Shown: piece after piece, positions 16,022 to 24,566 of the stretch
Layout: every line of letters starts with the position of its first letter
How positions within the stretch are numbered: the stretch's first letter is position 1
Source: Streptomyces sp. M41(2017)
GTDB lineage: Bacteria > Actinomycetota > Actinomycetes > Streptomycetales > Streptomycetaceae
Length of the DNA: 64,000 nucleotides
Reading direction: 5' to 3'
Assembly: GCF_002078175.1 (NCBI RefSeq)
Contig: NZ_MWFK01000001.1
Span: forward strand, 4,216,001 to 4,280,000
The notes under the pieces: model-generated
The model's database searches: none
What the model was told of the DNA's origin: nothing
The model's input: the letters and a program-made list of their open reading frames with translations, nothing else
Translations under genes and position numbers: made by a program

Positions 16022-17299
16022 CTAGGCCGCCTTCAGGGACAGCGCGGTCACCAGGACGGGCGTGACCAGCTCGACCTGCCAGGGCCGCGCCCCGTACCCG
16101 GTGAGGGCCGCGCCCACGGACTCGGCGTCCGGGGTCGCCGGCGGTTCCCAGCACACCCGCCGCACGGTGTCCGGGGTGATCAGGTTCTCCTGCGGCATGT
16201 TCAGCTGCTCGGCCAGTGCCGACACGGCGGCCCGCGCGGCGGAGAGCCGGGCGGCGGCGGCCGGGTCCTTGTCGGCCCACGCGCGCGGCGGCGGCGGACC
16301 GGTCACCGGCTGCCCGGGCTGCGGCAGCTCGGCGTCCGGCAGTTCCCTGGCCCGGTCGACCGCGGCCTGCCACTGGTCCAGCTGGCGCCGTCCCATGCGG
16401 TGTCCGAAGCCGTTCAGCGCGGACAGCGCGTGCACGTTGGCCGGCAGACCCAGTGCGGCCTCGACGATGGCCGCGTCCCCGAGCACCTTGCCCGGCGAGA
16501 TGTCCCGGCGCTGCGCCACCCGGTCCCGGGTCTCCCACAGTTCCCGCACGACGGCCATCTGCCGGCGGCGGCGGACCTTGTGCATGCCGGACGTGCGGCG
16601 CCACGGGTCCTTGCGCGGCGGGGCGGGCTCGGCCGCGGCGATGGCGTCGAACTCCTGGCGGGCCCAGTCCAGCTTGCCCTGCCGGTCGAGCTCCTTCTCC
16701 AGGGCGTCGCGGAGGTCGACGAGGAGTTCCACGTCGAGCGCGGCGTAGCGCAGCCAGGGCTCGGGCAGCGGGCGGGTGGACCAGTCGACGGCGGAGTGGC
16801 CCTTCTCCAGGACGAAGCCGAGGACGCTCTCGACCATGGCGCCGAGGCCCACGCGGGGGAACCCGGCGAGCCGGCCGGCCAGCTCGGTGTCGAAGAGGCT
16901 GGTGGGGATCATGCCTATCTCGCGGAGACAGGGCAGGTCCTGGGTCGCGGCGTGCAGCACCCACTCGGCGCCGGAGATCGCCTCGCCGAGGCCCGACAGA
17001 TCGGGACAGGCGACGGGGTCGATCAGCGCGCTGCCCGCGCCCTCGCGGCGCAGCTGCACGAGATAGGCGCGCTGGCCGTATCGGTACCCGGACGCGCGTT
17101 CGGCGTCGACGGCCACCGGGCCGGTGCCCGCGGCGAACGCCGCGACCACCTCGGCGAGGGCGGCCTCGTCGGCGATCACCGGCGGAATGCCCTCGCGGGG
17201 CTCGAGCAAGGGGATCGGCGCCGATTCGACGTCGTCCGGAGGGCCGCCTCCGGTGGTTCGCAGTGAGCTGTCTGCTGCGGTCTCTTGGGCGTCGGTCAC
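16022..17299 (-). CDS. rnd: Ribonuclease D
   Basis: A 425-residue 3'-5' exoribonuclease of the DEDDy superfamily, which trims tRNA and other small RNAs. The metal-binding acidic residues are visible in order: VAVDAERAS (DxE), the second Asp in HAATQDLPCL, LFDTELAGRL, and the Tyr/Asp pair in WLRYAALDVELL. A HRDC RNA-binding domain follows at about 220-300, with VVRELWETRDRVAQRRDISPG. The C-terminal 120 residues are an actinobacterial extension. The GTG at 17299 begins with VTDAQET. It has its own gap from whiI upstream, which contains a long palindrome. No odd features. Confidence 0.9.
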   Translation of the reverse strand: MTDAQETAADSSLRTTGGGPPDDVESAPIPLLEPREGIPPVIADEAALAEVVAAFAAGTGPVAVDAERASGYRYGQRAYLVQLRREGAGSALIDPVACPDLSGLGEAISGAEWVLHAATQDLPCLREIGMIPTSLFDTELAGRLAGFPRVGLGAMVESVLGFVLEKGHSAVDWSTRPLPEPWLRYAALDVELLVDLRDALEKELDRQGKLDWARQEFDAIAAAEPAPPRKDPWRRTSGMHKVRRRRQMAVVRELWETRDRVAQRRDISPGKVLGDAAIVEAALGLPANVHALSALNGFGHRMGRRQLDQWQAAVDRARELPDAELPQPGQPVTGPPPPRAWADKDPAAAARLSAARAAVSALAEQLNMPQENLITPDTVRRVCWEPPATPDAESVGAALTGYGARPWQVELVTPVLVTALSLKAA

Positions 17300-17325
17300 C
17301 TGTCAAGGGTATCCGTGTATGGACA

Positions 17326-17359
17326 ACGCCCGTCGACGGAACGTTCCGTCGACGGGCGT
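17326..17359 (-). terminator. Long palindrome between whiI and rnd
   Basis: A perfect inverted repeat with 17-bp arms (17326-17342 and 17343-17359), starting ACGCCCGTCGACGGAAC. It lies 98 bp downstream of the whiI stop and 27 bp upstream of the rnd start. It is most likely the whiI terminator, although a palindrome this perfect could also bind a dimeric protein. Confidence 0.7.
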
Positions 17360-17456
17360 CTGAGGGTCGTAAACCAGTCAGCTCGGTGAAAGATCCGGTT
17401 CACGCACAGGGGGGAGGAGGCCGGGTGGGGGAGTGCGGAGCGGTGCGGGGGAGAGG

Positions 17457-18119
17457 TCAGTGGATGATGCCGGTCCGCAGCGCGACCGCGACCATCCCGG
17501 CGCGGTCACCCGTGCCGAGCTTGCGGGCGATGCGGGCGAGGTGGCTCTTGACGGTCAGCGCGGACAGGCCCATGGAGACGCCGATGGCCTTGTTCGACTG
17601 GCCCTCCGCGACCAGGCGCAGGACCTCGACCTCGCGGCCGGACAGTTCGCGGTAGCCGCCCGGGTGGCTCGGGGCACCCGGGGGGCGGCGGTGCATACGG
17701 GCGGCGGCCGAGCCGATGGGCGCGGCGCCGGGCCGGGTGGGGAGCCCGACGTTCGTACGGGTGCCGGTGACGACGTAGCCCTTGACACCGCCCGCGAGGG
17801 CGTTGCGCACGGCGCCGATGTCGTCGGCGGCGGAGAGGGCGAGGCCGTTGGGCCAGCCCGCGGCTCGGGTTTCGGACAGAAGGGTGAGGCCGGAACCATC
17901 CGGCAGGTGGACATCGGCGACGCAGATGTCGCGCGGGTTGCCGATGCGGGGACGGGCCTCCGCGACGGACGACGCCTCGATGACGTCGCGCACTCCGAGC
18001 GCCCACAGATGGCGGGTGACGGTGGAGCGGACCCGAGGGTCGGCCACGACCACCATGGCGGTCGGCTTGTTCGGGCGGTAGGCGACCAGGCTTGCGGGCT
18101 GCTCGAGGAGAACGGACAC
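17457..18119 (-). CDS. whiI: Sporulation response regulator WhiI
   Basis: Atypical NarL-family response regulator of 220 residues, needed in Streptomyces for sporulation septation; WhiI is known to work with BldM. The receiver domain (about 20-125) keeps the phospho-acceptor-like D69 in VADVHLPDG, S96 and K113, but has only one acidic residue (D27) where typical receivers have a pair, so normal phosphorylation is doubtful. After a Pro/Arg-rich linker, the LuxR-type DNA-binding domain covers about 158-212 (LSGREVEVLRLVAEGQSNK). I chose the GTG at 18119 because AGGAGG lies 4 nt upstream; an upstream ATG at 18212 falls between the -10 and -35 of the promoter and cannot be the start. No kinase gene is adjacent. 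Confidence 0.93.
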   Translation of the reverse strand: MSVLLEQPASLVAYRPNKPTAMVVVADPRVRSTVTRHLWALGVRDVIEASSVAEARPRIGNPRDICVADVHLPDGSGLTLLSETRAAGWPNGLALSAADDIGAVRNALAGGVKGYVVTGTRTNVGLPTRPGAAPIGSAAARMHRRPPGAPSHPGGYRELSGREVEVLRLVAEGQSNKAIGVSMGLSALTVKSHLARIARKLGTGDRAGMVAVALRTGIIH

Positions 18120-18199
18120 CAGGCCTCCTGGGGGTGCGGGGACGGGGACCGGCTCTGGGGGGCGAGCCAGGACGAACCGTGCTTTCAAGGTCACAGACG

Positions 18200-18227
18200 T
18201 CTTCGGCATCAAACCCGTGGACCTTTA
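18200..18227 (-). promoter_or_regulatory. SigmaWhiG-type promoter of whiI
   Basis: On the minus strand TAAA (18227-18224) is followed after 16 bp by GCCGAAGA (18207-18200), a close match to the sigma-28/SigmaWhiG consensus TAAA-N15/16-GCCGATAA. whiI is known to be a SigmaWhiG target in S. coelicolor. The element lies about 80 bp upstream of the chosen start. Confidence 0.75.
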
Positions 18228-18428
18228 GAGAATGATCACGATGTGGTGAGTAACAATCCGTGCAATTCGGACACGCGATCGATCATCCGAAGATCGAACC
18301 GAGTCGCTCCACGTCGATACGCGGCCGAAAGTGGTCGTATCGACAAAGAAACCGGCAAGCGGGTGAAGACCGGCGGTCGGACGGACGGGGGTGTGGGGGT
18401 CGGACGGATCGGGGTCGGGACATGCGAA

Positions 18429-18452
18429 AGGCGCGCGTCGGAACGCGCGCCT
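18429..18452 (-). terminator. Terminator of the DUF3000 gene
   Basis: AGGCGCGCGT (18429-18438) and ACGCGCGCCT (18443-18452) form a perfect 10-bp stem with a CGGA loop, about 30 bp downstream of the DUF3000 stop. Confidence 0.75.
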
Positions 18453-18457
18453 CTCGC

Positions 18458-18475
18458 GGGGGGGGGGGGGGGGGG
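18458..18475. repeat. Homopolymer run of 18 G
   Basis: An uninterrupted run of 18 G on the plus strand between the terminator hairpin and the DUF3000 stop codon. The whiI-DUF3000 gap (18120-18482) holds the whiI leader, its promoter, this hairpin and this run, and no further gene. Confidence 0.9.
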
Positions 18476-18482
18476 AACGGGA

Positions 18483-19151
18483 TCAGCGGGACTGCGGCCC
18501 CCGGCGCTGCGGCAGGGTGACCACCGAGGCGTCTCCCGGAGGCACCGGCGGCAGACCGGCGATCTGGCACAGCAGGTCGCACCAGGCCGCGAGGTGCGCG
18601 GCGGTGTCCGGAACACCTCCGAGGCCCTCCCGCGGCGTCCAGGACGCCCGGATCTCGATCTGTGAGGCGGCGGGGCGTTCCGAGAGCCCGCCGAAGTAGT
18701 GGGAGCTCGCGCGCGTGACGGTGCCGCTCGGTTCGCCGTACGACAGCCCGCGGGCCTTCAGCGCGCCCGTCAGCCACGACCAGCAGACCTCGGGGAGGAG
18801 CGGGTCCGCGGCCATCTCGGGCTCCAGCTCCGCCCGGACCAGGGTCACCAGACGGAACGAGCCCTGCCAGGCGTCGTGCCCGGCCGGATCGTGCAGCAGG
18901 ACGAGCCGGCCGTCGGCCAGATCCTCGTCGTCCGCGACGACCGCGGCCTCCAGCGCGTAGGCGTGAGGCGCCAGGCGCTGCGGTGGTCGCGTCGGGTCGA
19001 TCTCGATGTCCGGCCGCAGTCGCGCGGCCCTCAGGGCGTCGACGGCCGCCCGGAAGGGCAACGGGGCCGTCTCCACCGCATTCCTGTCCTCCTCCTTCGC
19101 GTCGTCCATTCCGCCAGCGCCGTCCGACAGTCGTCCCTGAGCCGCAGCCAT
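18483..19151 (-). CDS. DUF3000 family protein
   Basis: Conserved actinobacterial protein of 222 residues, DUF3000, function unknown. It is soluble, without signal peptide or membrane segment. Characteristic pieces are PFRAAVDALRAARLRPDIEIDP, the WSWLTGALKARGLSYGEPSGTVT segment and SQIEIRASWTPRE. I chose the ATG at 19151 because on the minus strand TAATCT ends 7 nt before it, which suggests a leaderless transcript; an internal ATG at 19109 is the alternative. It diverges from hemE, with 184 bp between the starts, an arrangement I recall as conserved in Streptomyces. Confidence 0.8.
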   Translation of the reverse strand: MAAAQGRLSDGAGGMDDAKEEDRNAVETAPLPFRAAVDALRAARLRPDIEIDPTRPPQRLAPHAYALEAAVVADDEDLADGRLVLLHDPAGHDAWQGSFRLVTLVRAELEPEMAADPLLPEVCWSWLTGALKARGLSYGEPSGTVTRASSHYFGGLSERPAASQIEIRASWTPREGLGGVPDTAAHLAAWCDLLCQIAGLPPVPPGDASVVTLPQRRGPQSR

Positions 19152-19335
19152 GCGGGGAAGATTAAGGGGAACGGAGCCCGCGTGCAGGGAGAGACACCCG
19201 TGCGTGGGACCCCTGTCCGGATCGCGCCGCGCGAACACCGCTTTCCGCGCACCCCCTGCGAGGGGGCGCGGTGGTCACCGGGGGTCGCCGGAGCCCGGGA
19301 CCGGGCGGTCCGCGCGCCGTGGGAGACTTTCCGTC

Positions 19336-20403
19336 GTGAGCGCCAACCACAGCCCCGCCGGGCAGCAGCCGACAGCCACGTACGAGTCCGCCTTCCTCAA
19401 GGCGTGCAGGCGCGAGCCCGTGCCGCACACCCCTGTGTGGTTCATGCGGCAGGCGGGTCGCTCACTGCCCGAGTACCTCAAGGTGCGCGAGGGCATCCCC
19501 ATGCTGGAGTCCTGCATGCGGCCCGAGCTCGTCGCCGAGATCACGCTCCAGCCGGTCCGCCGGCACGGCGTGGACGCCGCGATCTACTTCAGCGACATCG
19601 TCGTCCCGCTGAAGGCCATCGGTGTCGACCTGGACATCAAGCCGGGCGTCGGCCCCGTCGTGCAGAACCCGATCCGCACCCGCGCCGACCTGGCCCAGCT
19701 GCGCGATCTGACCCCCGAGGACGTCTGGTACGTCACCGAGGCCATCCAGCTCCTGACGGCCGAGCTGGGCGAGACCCCGCTCATCGGGTTCGCGGGCGCG
19801 CCGTTCACCCTCGCGAGTTACCTCGTCGAGGGCGGACCGTCGAAGAACCACGAGCACACCAAGGCGCTCATGTACGGCGACCCGCAGCTGTGGGCCGACC
19901 TGCTCGACCGTCTCGCCGAGATCACCTCCGCCTTCCTGAAGGTGCAGATCGAGGCGGGCGCGAGCGCCGTCCAGCTGTTCGACTCCTGGGTCGGCGCCCT
20001 GGCCCCCGCGGACTACCGCCGCTCGATCCTGCCCGCGTCCACGAAGGTCTTCGACGCCGTCGCCGGATACGGCGTCCCCCGCATCCACTTCGGCGTCGGC
20101 ACGGGCGAGATCCTCGGCCTCATGGGCGAGGCCGGCGCGGACGTGGTGGGTGTCGACTGGCGCGTCCCGCTCGACGAGGCCGCCCGCCGTGTCGGCCCCG
20201 GCAAGGCGCTCCAGGGCAACCTCGACCCGGCGGTGCTGTTCGCGCCGACCTCGGCCGTGGAGGCCAAGACCCGCGAGGTGCTGGACGCCGCCGCCGGTCT
20301 GGAGGGCCACGTCTTCAACCTCGGCCACGGCGTCCTGCCCTCGATGGACCCGGACTCCCTGACCCGGCTCGTGGAGTACGTCCACACCCGGACGGCGCGC
20401 TAG
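19336..20403 (+). CDS. hemE: Uroporphyrinogen decarboxylase
   Basis: HemE of 355 residues, a cytosolic enzyme that decarboxylates the four acetate side chains of uroporphyrinogen III to coproporphyrinogen III. Signature segments are PVWFMRQAGRSLPEY (about 31-45), YFSDIVVPL with the essential Asp, GFAGAPFTLASY, and FNLGHGVLPSMDP at the end. The GTG at 19336 follows GGGAG; earlier in-frame starts give a low-complexity N-terminus without homology. The product feeds the HemG/HemQ pair encoded 4 kb downstream. Full length, with no anomalies. Confidence 0.95.
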   Translation: MSANHSPAGQQPTATYESAFLKACRREPVPHTPVWFMRQAGRSLPEYLKVREGIPMLESCMRPELVAEITLQPVRRHGVDAAIYFSDIVVPLKAIGVDLDIKPGVGPVVQNPIRTRADLAQLRDLTPEDVWYVTEAIQLLTAELGETPLIGFAGAPFTLASYLVEGGPSKNHEHTKALMYGDPQLWADLLDRLAEITSAFLKVQIEAGASAVQLFDSWVGALAPADYRRSILPASTKVFDAVAGYGVPRIHFGVGTGEILGLMGEAGADVVGVDWRVPLDEAARRVGPGKALQGNLDPAVLFAPTSAVEAKTREVLDAAAGLEGHVFNLGHGVLPSMDPDSLTRLVEYVHTRTAR

Positions 20404-20437
20404 CACCGGCCCCGCCGTGACGGCCGGCCCCGCCGGC

Positions 20438-21256
20438 TCACCAGCCGTGCCGCGCCTGTCTGCCGAACAGCAGGCGGCGCGGTTCGGGCGGCGGCGGGGT
20501 GCCGGGGCGCAGCGGCCAGGCCAGCAGCATGCCGGCGAGGAAGCCCACGACGTGCGCGGCGTACGCGACGGTGCCCGCGTCCGGCACCGCCGCACCCGAC
20601 GAGTACGCGGCCTGGAGCACGAACCAGAAGCCCAGCACGATCCACGCGGGCAGCCGGAGCGGCAGGAACACCAGGAACGGGACCAGCACCCAGACCCTGG
20701 CCCTCGGATACAGCACCAGGTAGGCGCCGAGGACCCCCGCGATCGCTCCCGAGGCGCCGATCAGCGGGTCGCCCGAGTCCGCGTTGACCAGCGCGAAGCC
20801 GTAGGCCGCGGCGTAGCCGCACGCCCCGTAGAAGAGCGTGAAGCGGACGTGGCCCAGGCGGTCCTCGATGTTGTTGCCGAAGATCAGCAGGAAGAGCATG
20901 TTGCCCAGCAGGTGCAGCCAGCTCCCGTGCAGGAACATCGCCGTCAGCACCGACAGTGGGGGCGACTTGTCGTAGTCCGGCGGCCCCAGCACGCATCCCG
21001 CGCCGTGCGCTCCGGCCCCGACCTCGCCGGTCGGCACCAGACGCGCCATCCGATGGTGGATCAGTTCCTGCGGCACGGCCGCGTACTGGTCCGTGAACGC
21101 GTGCAGGTGGCACAGCTGCGAGAGGGCGCTGTCACCCGCCGCGGATCCGGCCAGACCGGGTGTGTAGAGGAACACGATGACATTGGCGGCGATCAGGGCG
21201 TACGTCACATAGGGCGTGCGCCGCGCCGGGTTCACGTCATGGACGGGGATGACCAC
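20438..21256 (-). CDS. Rhomboid-family intramembrane serine protease
   Basis: A 272-residue polytopic membrane protein of the rhomboid family. The catalytic Ser lies in IGASGAIAG and the partner His in AAHVVGFLAG on a later helix. The oxyanion and structural motif HLLGNMLFLLIFGNNIED precedes them. About seven membrane segments are visible, with a large extracytoplasmic loop (about 45-95) after TM1 that contains two Cys. I chose the GTG at 21256 (VVIPVHDVNP) because the sequence upstream has no rhomboid similarity. The natural substrates of streptomycete rhomboids are not known. Convergent with hemE, with only 34 bp between the stops. Confidence 0.88.
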   Translation of the reverse strand: MVIPVHDVNPARRTPYVTYALIAANVIVFLYTPGLAGSAAGDSALSQLCHLHAFTDQYAAVPQELIHHRMARLVPTGEVGAGAHGAGCVLGPPDYDKSPPLSVLTAMFLHGSWLHLLGNMLFLLIFGNNIEDRLGHVRFTLFYGACGYAAAYGFALVNADSGDPLIGASGAIAGVLGAYLVLYPRARVWVLVPFLVFLPLRLPAWIVLGFWFVLQAAYSSGAAVPDAGTVAYAAHVVGFLAGMLLAWPLRPGTPPPPEPRRLLFGRQARHGW

Positions 21257-21456
21257 AAGGAAGTACTGCCCGCGATGCACGGGGTGAATGCGCGGGCCGT
21301 CCAGCCCCAGGGCCCCCGCGCCCGGCCGGAGTTCACCACCTCGCCCCACTGAACACACCTGCCCCGCCGGCCGTATGTGTCCTCAACCGCCCCCGCCGTG
21401 ACGGATGTTCCGGCGTGGGTTCGACGCGACGACGTGATGACGTGAGGACACAGGCG

Positions 21457-21789
21457 ATGAACGACCGAGTTACTCCTCCGATGCAGGCCCTGCCCGACGG
21501 CGAGGCGGAGATCGCCCTCGTGGTCCACCTCCCCTGGGAGGACGTGGCCGCGCTCGGCCAGGAGGCCGGACGGCTCGCGGCCCGGATGCAGCGCCCGGTG
21601 ACCCTGGACGAGGCCGTGAGCCACCGCCTGCGGTCCACCCGCTCGGCGGCGCACGCCAAGCCCGCCCAGACCCCGCCCGCGGTCACCCCGCCCGCCTCCG
21701 TCTCGTCGCTGCCCGCCCGGCCGCCGGGGGAGCAGGCCCGCCAGGCGATAGACCGCATTAACGGATCGGCGGGCCACGAGTCCGCCTAG
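21457..21789 (+). CDS. Small protein of unknown function
   Basis: A 110-residue soluble protein that I do not recognise. The N-terminal half has a short alpha/beta-like stretch (EIALVVHLPWEDVAALGQEA) and a helical piece ending DEAVSHRLR. The C-terminal half is Pro/Ala/Ser-rich and probably disordered. The ATG at 21457 follows GAGGA. Coding bias matches its neighbours, and it is bounded by a divergent rhomboid gene and a convergent flavoprotein gene. Probably real, but unassigned. Confidence 0.6.
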   Translation: MNDRVTPPMQALPDGEAEIALVVHLPWEDVAALGQEAGRLAARMQRPVTLDEAVSHRLRSTRSAAHAKPAQTPPAVTPPASVSSLPARPPGEQARQAIDRINGSAGHESA

Positions 21790-21859
21790 CGGCCGGCGTG
21801 ACGACGGACGCGACGAGGTCCACCGTGGGGCCGTCGGCGTGGGGGAGCGGCGCGCGCCG

Positions 21860-23269
21860 TCACGAGGCGCCGGCCCGCACCTTCGCCGTCGCCTTGCGGG
21901 CCGCCACCAGGACGGGGTCCCAGACGGGGGAGAACGGCGGCGCGTAGCCGAGGTCGAGGGTCGTCATCCGTTCCACCGTCATGCCCGCGGTCAGCGCCAC
22001 CGCCGCGACGTCCACCCGCTTGCCCGCCCCCTCCCGGCCGACGATCTGCACGCCGAGGAGCCGCCCGGTGCGCCGCTCCGCGAGCATCTTCACCGTCATG
22101 ACCTCGGCCCCCGGGTAGTAGCCCGCGCGGCTCGTCGACTCGACGGTGACGGTCTCGAACCGCAGGCCCGCCCGGTGCGCGTCCTTCTCGCGCAGACCGG
22201 TGCGGGCGATCTCCAGGTCGCACACCTTGCTCACCGCGGTCCCGACGACCCCGGGGAACGTCGCGTACCCGCCGCCCACGTTGGTGCCGATCACCTGGCC
22301 GTGCTTGTTCGCGTGGGTGCCCAGCGCGATGTGCCGCTCGCCTCCCGAGACCAGGTCGAGCACCTCGACGCAGTCGCCGCCGGCCCAGATGTTCTCGTGC
22401 CCGCGCACCCGCATCGCCAGGTCGGTGAGCAGACCCCCGTGGTCGCCCACCGGCAGCCCCGCCGCCCGCGCCAGCGCCGTCTCGGGGCGAACGCCGATGC
22501 CGAGCACCACCACGTCCGCCGGATACTCGGCGTCGTCCGTGACGACCGCGCGGACCCTGTCGTCGTCACCCGTGAGCACCTTGGTGACCTCTGCGTCGTC
22601 GACCATCGTGATGCCGAGGCCCTCCATGGCCGTGTGCACCAGGCGGCCCATGTCCGGGTCGAGCGTGGACATCGGCTCCTTGCCGCGGTTGACGACCGTC
22701 ACCTCGTACCCGCGGTTGATGAGCGCCTCGGCCATCTCCACCCCGATGTAGCCCGCCCCCACGACCACGGCACGGCGCCCCCGCGACCTCTCCAGCGTGT
22801 CGAGCAGGGCCTGCCCGTCGTCCAGGGTCTGCACGCCGTGCACGCCCGGCGCGTCGATGCCCGGCAGATCGGGCCGCACGGGCCGCGCGCCGGTCGCGAT
22901 CACGAGCTTGTCGTACGGCGTCCACGCCTCGGTCCCGGTGTCCAGCTCGCGGGACCGCACCCGGGCGCCCTCGACGTCGATCTCCGTCACCTCCGTGCGC
23001 ATCCGCAGGTCGATGTCGCGTTCCCGGTGCTCCTCCGGGGTCCGCGCCACCAGCCGGTCGCGGTCCGTGACGTCGCCGCCCACCCAGTAGGGGATGCCGC
23101 ACGCCGAGTACGAGGCGAAGTTGCCCCGTTCGAAGGCGACGATCTCCAGTTCGTCGGGCCCGCGCAGCCGGCGCGCCTGTGACGCGGCGGACATGCCCGC
23201 CGCGTCACCGCCGATCACGACCAGTCGTTCCCGGCCCCCACCACTACCGCTCGTTCGGCTCATGCTCAT
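21860..23269 (-). CDS. CoA-disulfide-reductase-like FAD/NAD(P) oxidoreductase
   Basis: A 469-residue flavoprotein of the pyridine nucleotide-disulfide oxidoreductase superfamily. The FAD-binding loop VIGGDAAGMSAAS lies at 18-30. A single redox-type Cys, C57 in SYSACGIPYWVGG, matches the active-site motif of CoA-disulfide reductases and NADH oxidases that use one Cys. The NAD(P) loop VVVGAGYIGVEMAEAL lies at about 165-180, a second FAD motif in NIWAGGDC, and the dimerisation domain follows from about 340. The likely role is reduction of a CoA or similar low-molecular-weight disulfide, or of a persulfide. The start at 23269 has no ribosome site, but TAGCGT lies 6 nt upstream, so a leaderless start is possible. 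It follows the DUF4349 gene by 27 bp. Confidence 0.82.
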   Translation of the reverse strand: MSMSRTSGSGGGRERLVVIGGDAAGMSAASQARRLRGPDELEIVAFERGNFASYSACGIPYWVGGDVTDRDRLVARTPEEHRERDIDLRMRTEVTEIDVEGARVRSRELDTGTEAWTPYDKLVIATGARPVRPDLPGIDAPGVHGVQTLDDGQALLDTLERSRGRRAVVVGAGYIGVEMAEALINRGYEVTVVNRGKEPMSTLDPDMGRLVHTAMEGLGITMVDDAEVTKVLTGDDDRVRAVVTDDAEYPADVVVLGIGVRPETALARAAGLPVGDHGGLLTDLAMRVRGHENIWAGGDCVEVLDLVSGGERHIALGTHANKHGQVIGTNVGGGYATFPGVVGTAVSKVCDLEIARTGLREKDAHRAGLRFETVTVESTSRAGYYPGAEVMTVKMLAERRTGRLLGVQIVGREGAGKRVDVAAVALTAGMTVERMTTLDLGYAPPFSPVWDPVLVAARKATAKVRAGAS

Positions 23270-23296
23270 ACGAACACGCTACGGGGGCCCGGCATT

Positions 23297-24409
23297 TCAG
23301 TCCCGCTCACCGCCGCCCTCGGCCCTGCCGCCCGCCGGGGGGCCGGCCTGCGGAGCCGCGGTGCCCGCGTCGGGGCCCGGGGACGGGCGTGACGCCGGGA
23401 CGGCGGCCGGTCCCGCGGCGGTCGCCGGACCCGCGGCCGCGGCGGCGGGCCGGTGACGCAGCCGGGGCCGCACCACGAACAGCCACACCGCGGCGATCAG
23501 CGCGACGCCCGCCGCGAAGGGGAGGACCGCCCCGATCGCGAGAGCAAGCCAGCGGATCATGGTGACCAGCACGTTCCAGCCGCCGGCGAGCGCGTCCAGG
23601 AAGCCCGGGTCGTCGTCCTTCTTCTCGGCGTGCCGCACCGCCGTCTGGGACAGCGACAGCGTGATCGTCGCCAGACTCGTACGGTCCTTCAGCGAGGCCT
23701 GCCGTGCGAGCAGCGCCTCCAGATCGGCCTCGCGGCTGCTCAACTCCCCTTCCAGGGTGACCACATCGCTGAGCTTGGTCGCCTTGTCCATCAGCTCGCG
23801 GACCCGGGCCACGCTCGCGCGCTGCGAGGCGATGCGGCTCCGCACGTCCACGACCTCGTCGGTGACGTCCTGCGCCTTGGCCGTGCGCTCCAGGACCTTT
23901 CCCGTGCCCTCCAGGTCGCCGAGCACCTGGTCGTACCGCTCGGTGGGCACCCGCAGGACGACACGGGTGCGTTCCCGGCCCTCGCCGTCCCGCGTGGTCG
24001 TCTCGTCGCCCACGTAGCCCCCGGCGCTCTCGACGGTGGTCCGCGTGTCGTCCAGGGCCTGGGGGACGTCCTTGACCCGAACCGTCAGCGAGGCGGTGCG
24101 GATGATGCTGTTCGCGGACAGCTTCGGCGGGGCGGTGGCCCTGCGGCCCGTCGCGCTGTCACTGCCCGCGGCGCCCGAGTCCGCCTTCTGCGCGCTCCCA
24201 CCCCCGTCGTCCGCCGCGGCCGCCTTGCTGTCGCCGGCGCTGTCGGACGAGCTGTCGCCGGCACCGCATCCCGTCAGGGCGAGCGCGGTGACGAGGAGCA
24301 CCCCGGCCAGGACACGCGACGGCCGGGACGGGCGCGACGGGAGAGCGGGAAGAGGGGACGGTTCCGGCGACGCCGATCGTGCCGGTCGTGCTGACGTACG
24401 TGTGCGCAT
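23297..24409 (-). CDS. DUF4349 lipoprotein
   Basis: Cell-surface lipoprotein of 370 residues. A long basic N-terminus is followed by a hydrophobic stretch and the lipobox LTGC (Cys at about 48). A Ser/Asp/Ala-rich linker leads into a DUF4349 domain (about 100-320) with the characteristic segments RTASLTVRVKDV, GGYVGDE and RSRIASQRASVARVRELM. This last segment is a coiled-coil helix. A membrane helix at about 285-320 anchors the C-terminus, followed by a Pro/Ala tail. DUF4349 has no established function; the pattern suggests an envelope-spanning anchor or sensor. Divergent from hemG. Confidence 0.82.
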   Translation of the reverse strand: MRTRTSARPARSASPEPSPLPALPSRPSRPSRVLAGVLLVTALALTGCGAGDSSSDSAGDSKAAAADDGGGSAQKADSGAAGSDSATGRRATAPPKLSANSIIRTASLTVRVKDVPQALDDTRTTVESAGGYVGDETTTRDGEGRERTRVVLRVPTERYDQVLGDLEGTGKVLERTAKAQDVTDEVVDVRSRIASQRASVARVRELMDKATKLSDVVTLEGELSSREADLEALLARQASLKDRTSLATITLSLSQTAVRHAEKKDDDPGFLDALAGGWNVLVTMIRWLALAIGAVLPFAAGVALIAAVWLFVVRPRLRHRPAAAAAGPATAAGPAAVPASRPSPGPDAGTAAPQAGPPAGGRAEGGGERD

Positions 24410-24566
24410 GGCCTACCCCCGGGACGGTGACTGACTGACGCTCCTTCGACGCCCGGCCGCCCCAGGACGTTGGCCGGATCCGGTCCCGATGCGGTCACGG
24501 TCCGGACTCGCACCGGACACCGGGCTCCCCGGCAAAGGCGCCGCCGGGGTCTGAGAAGGTGGAGAC

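Noticed and set aside
18120..18212. Longer WhiI with an extra Pro-rich N-terminus from an ATG at 18212
   Set aside because: The ATG lies between the -35 and -10 of the SigmaWhiG promoter, and GTG 18119 has AGGAGG upstream.
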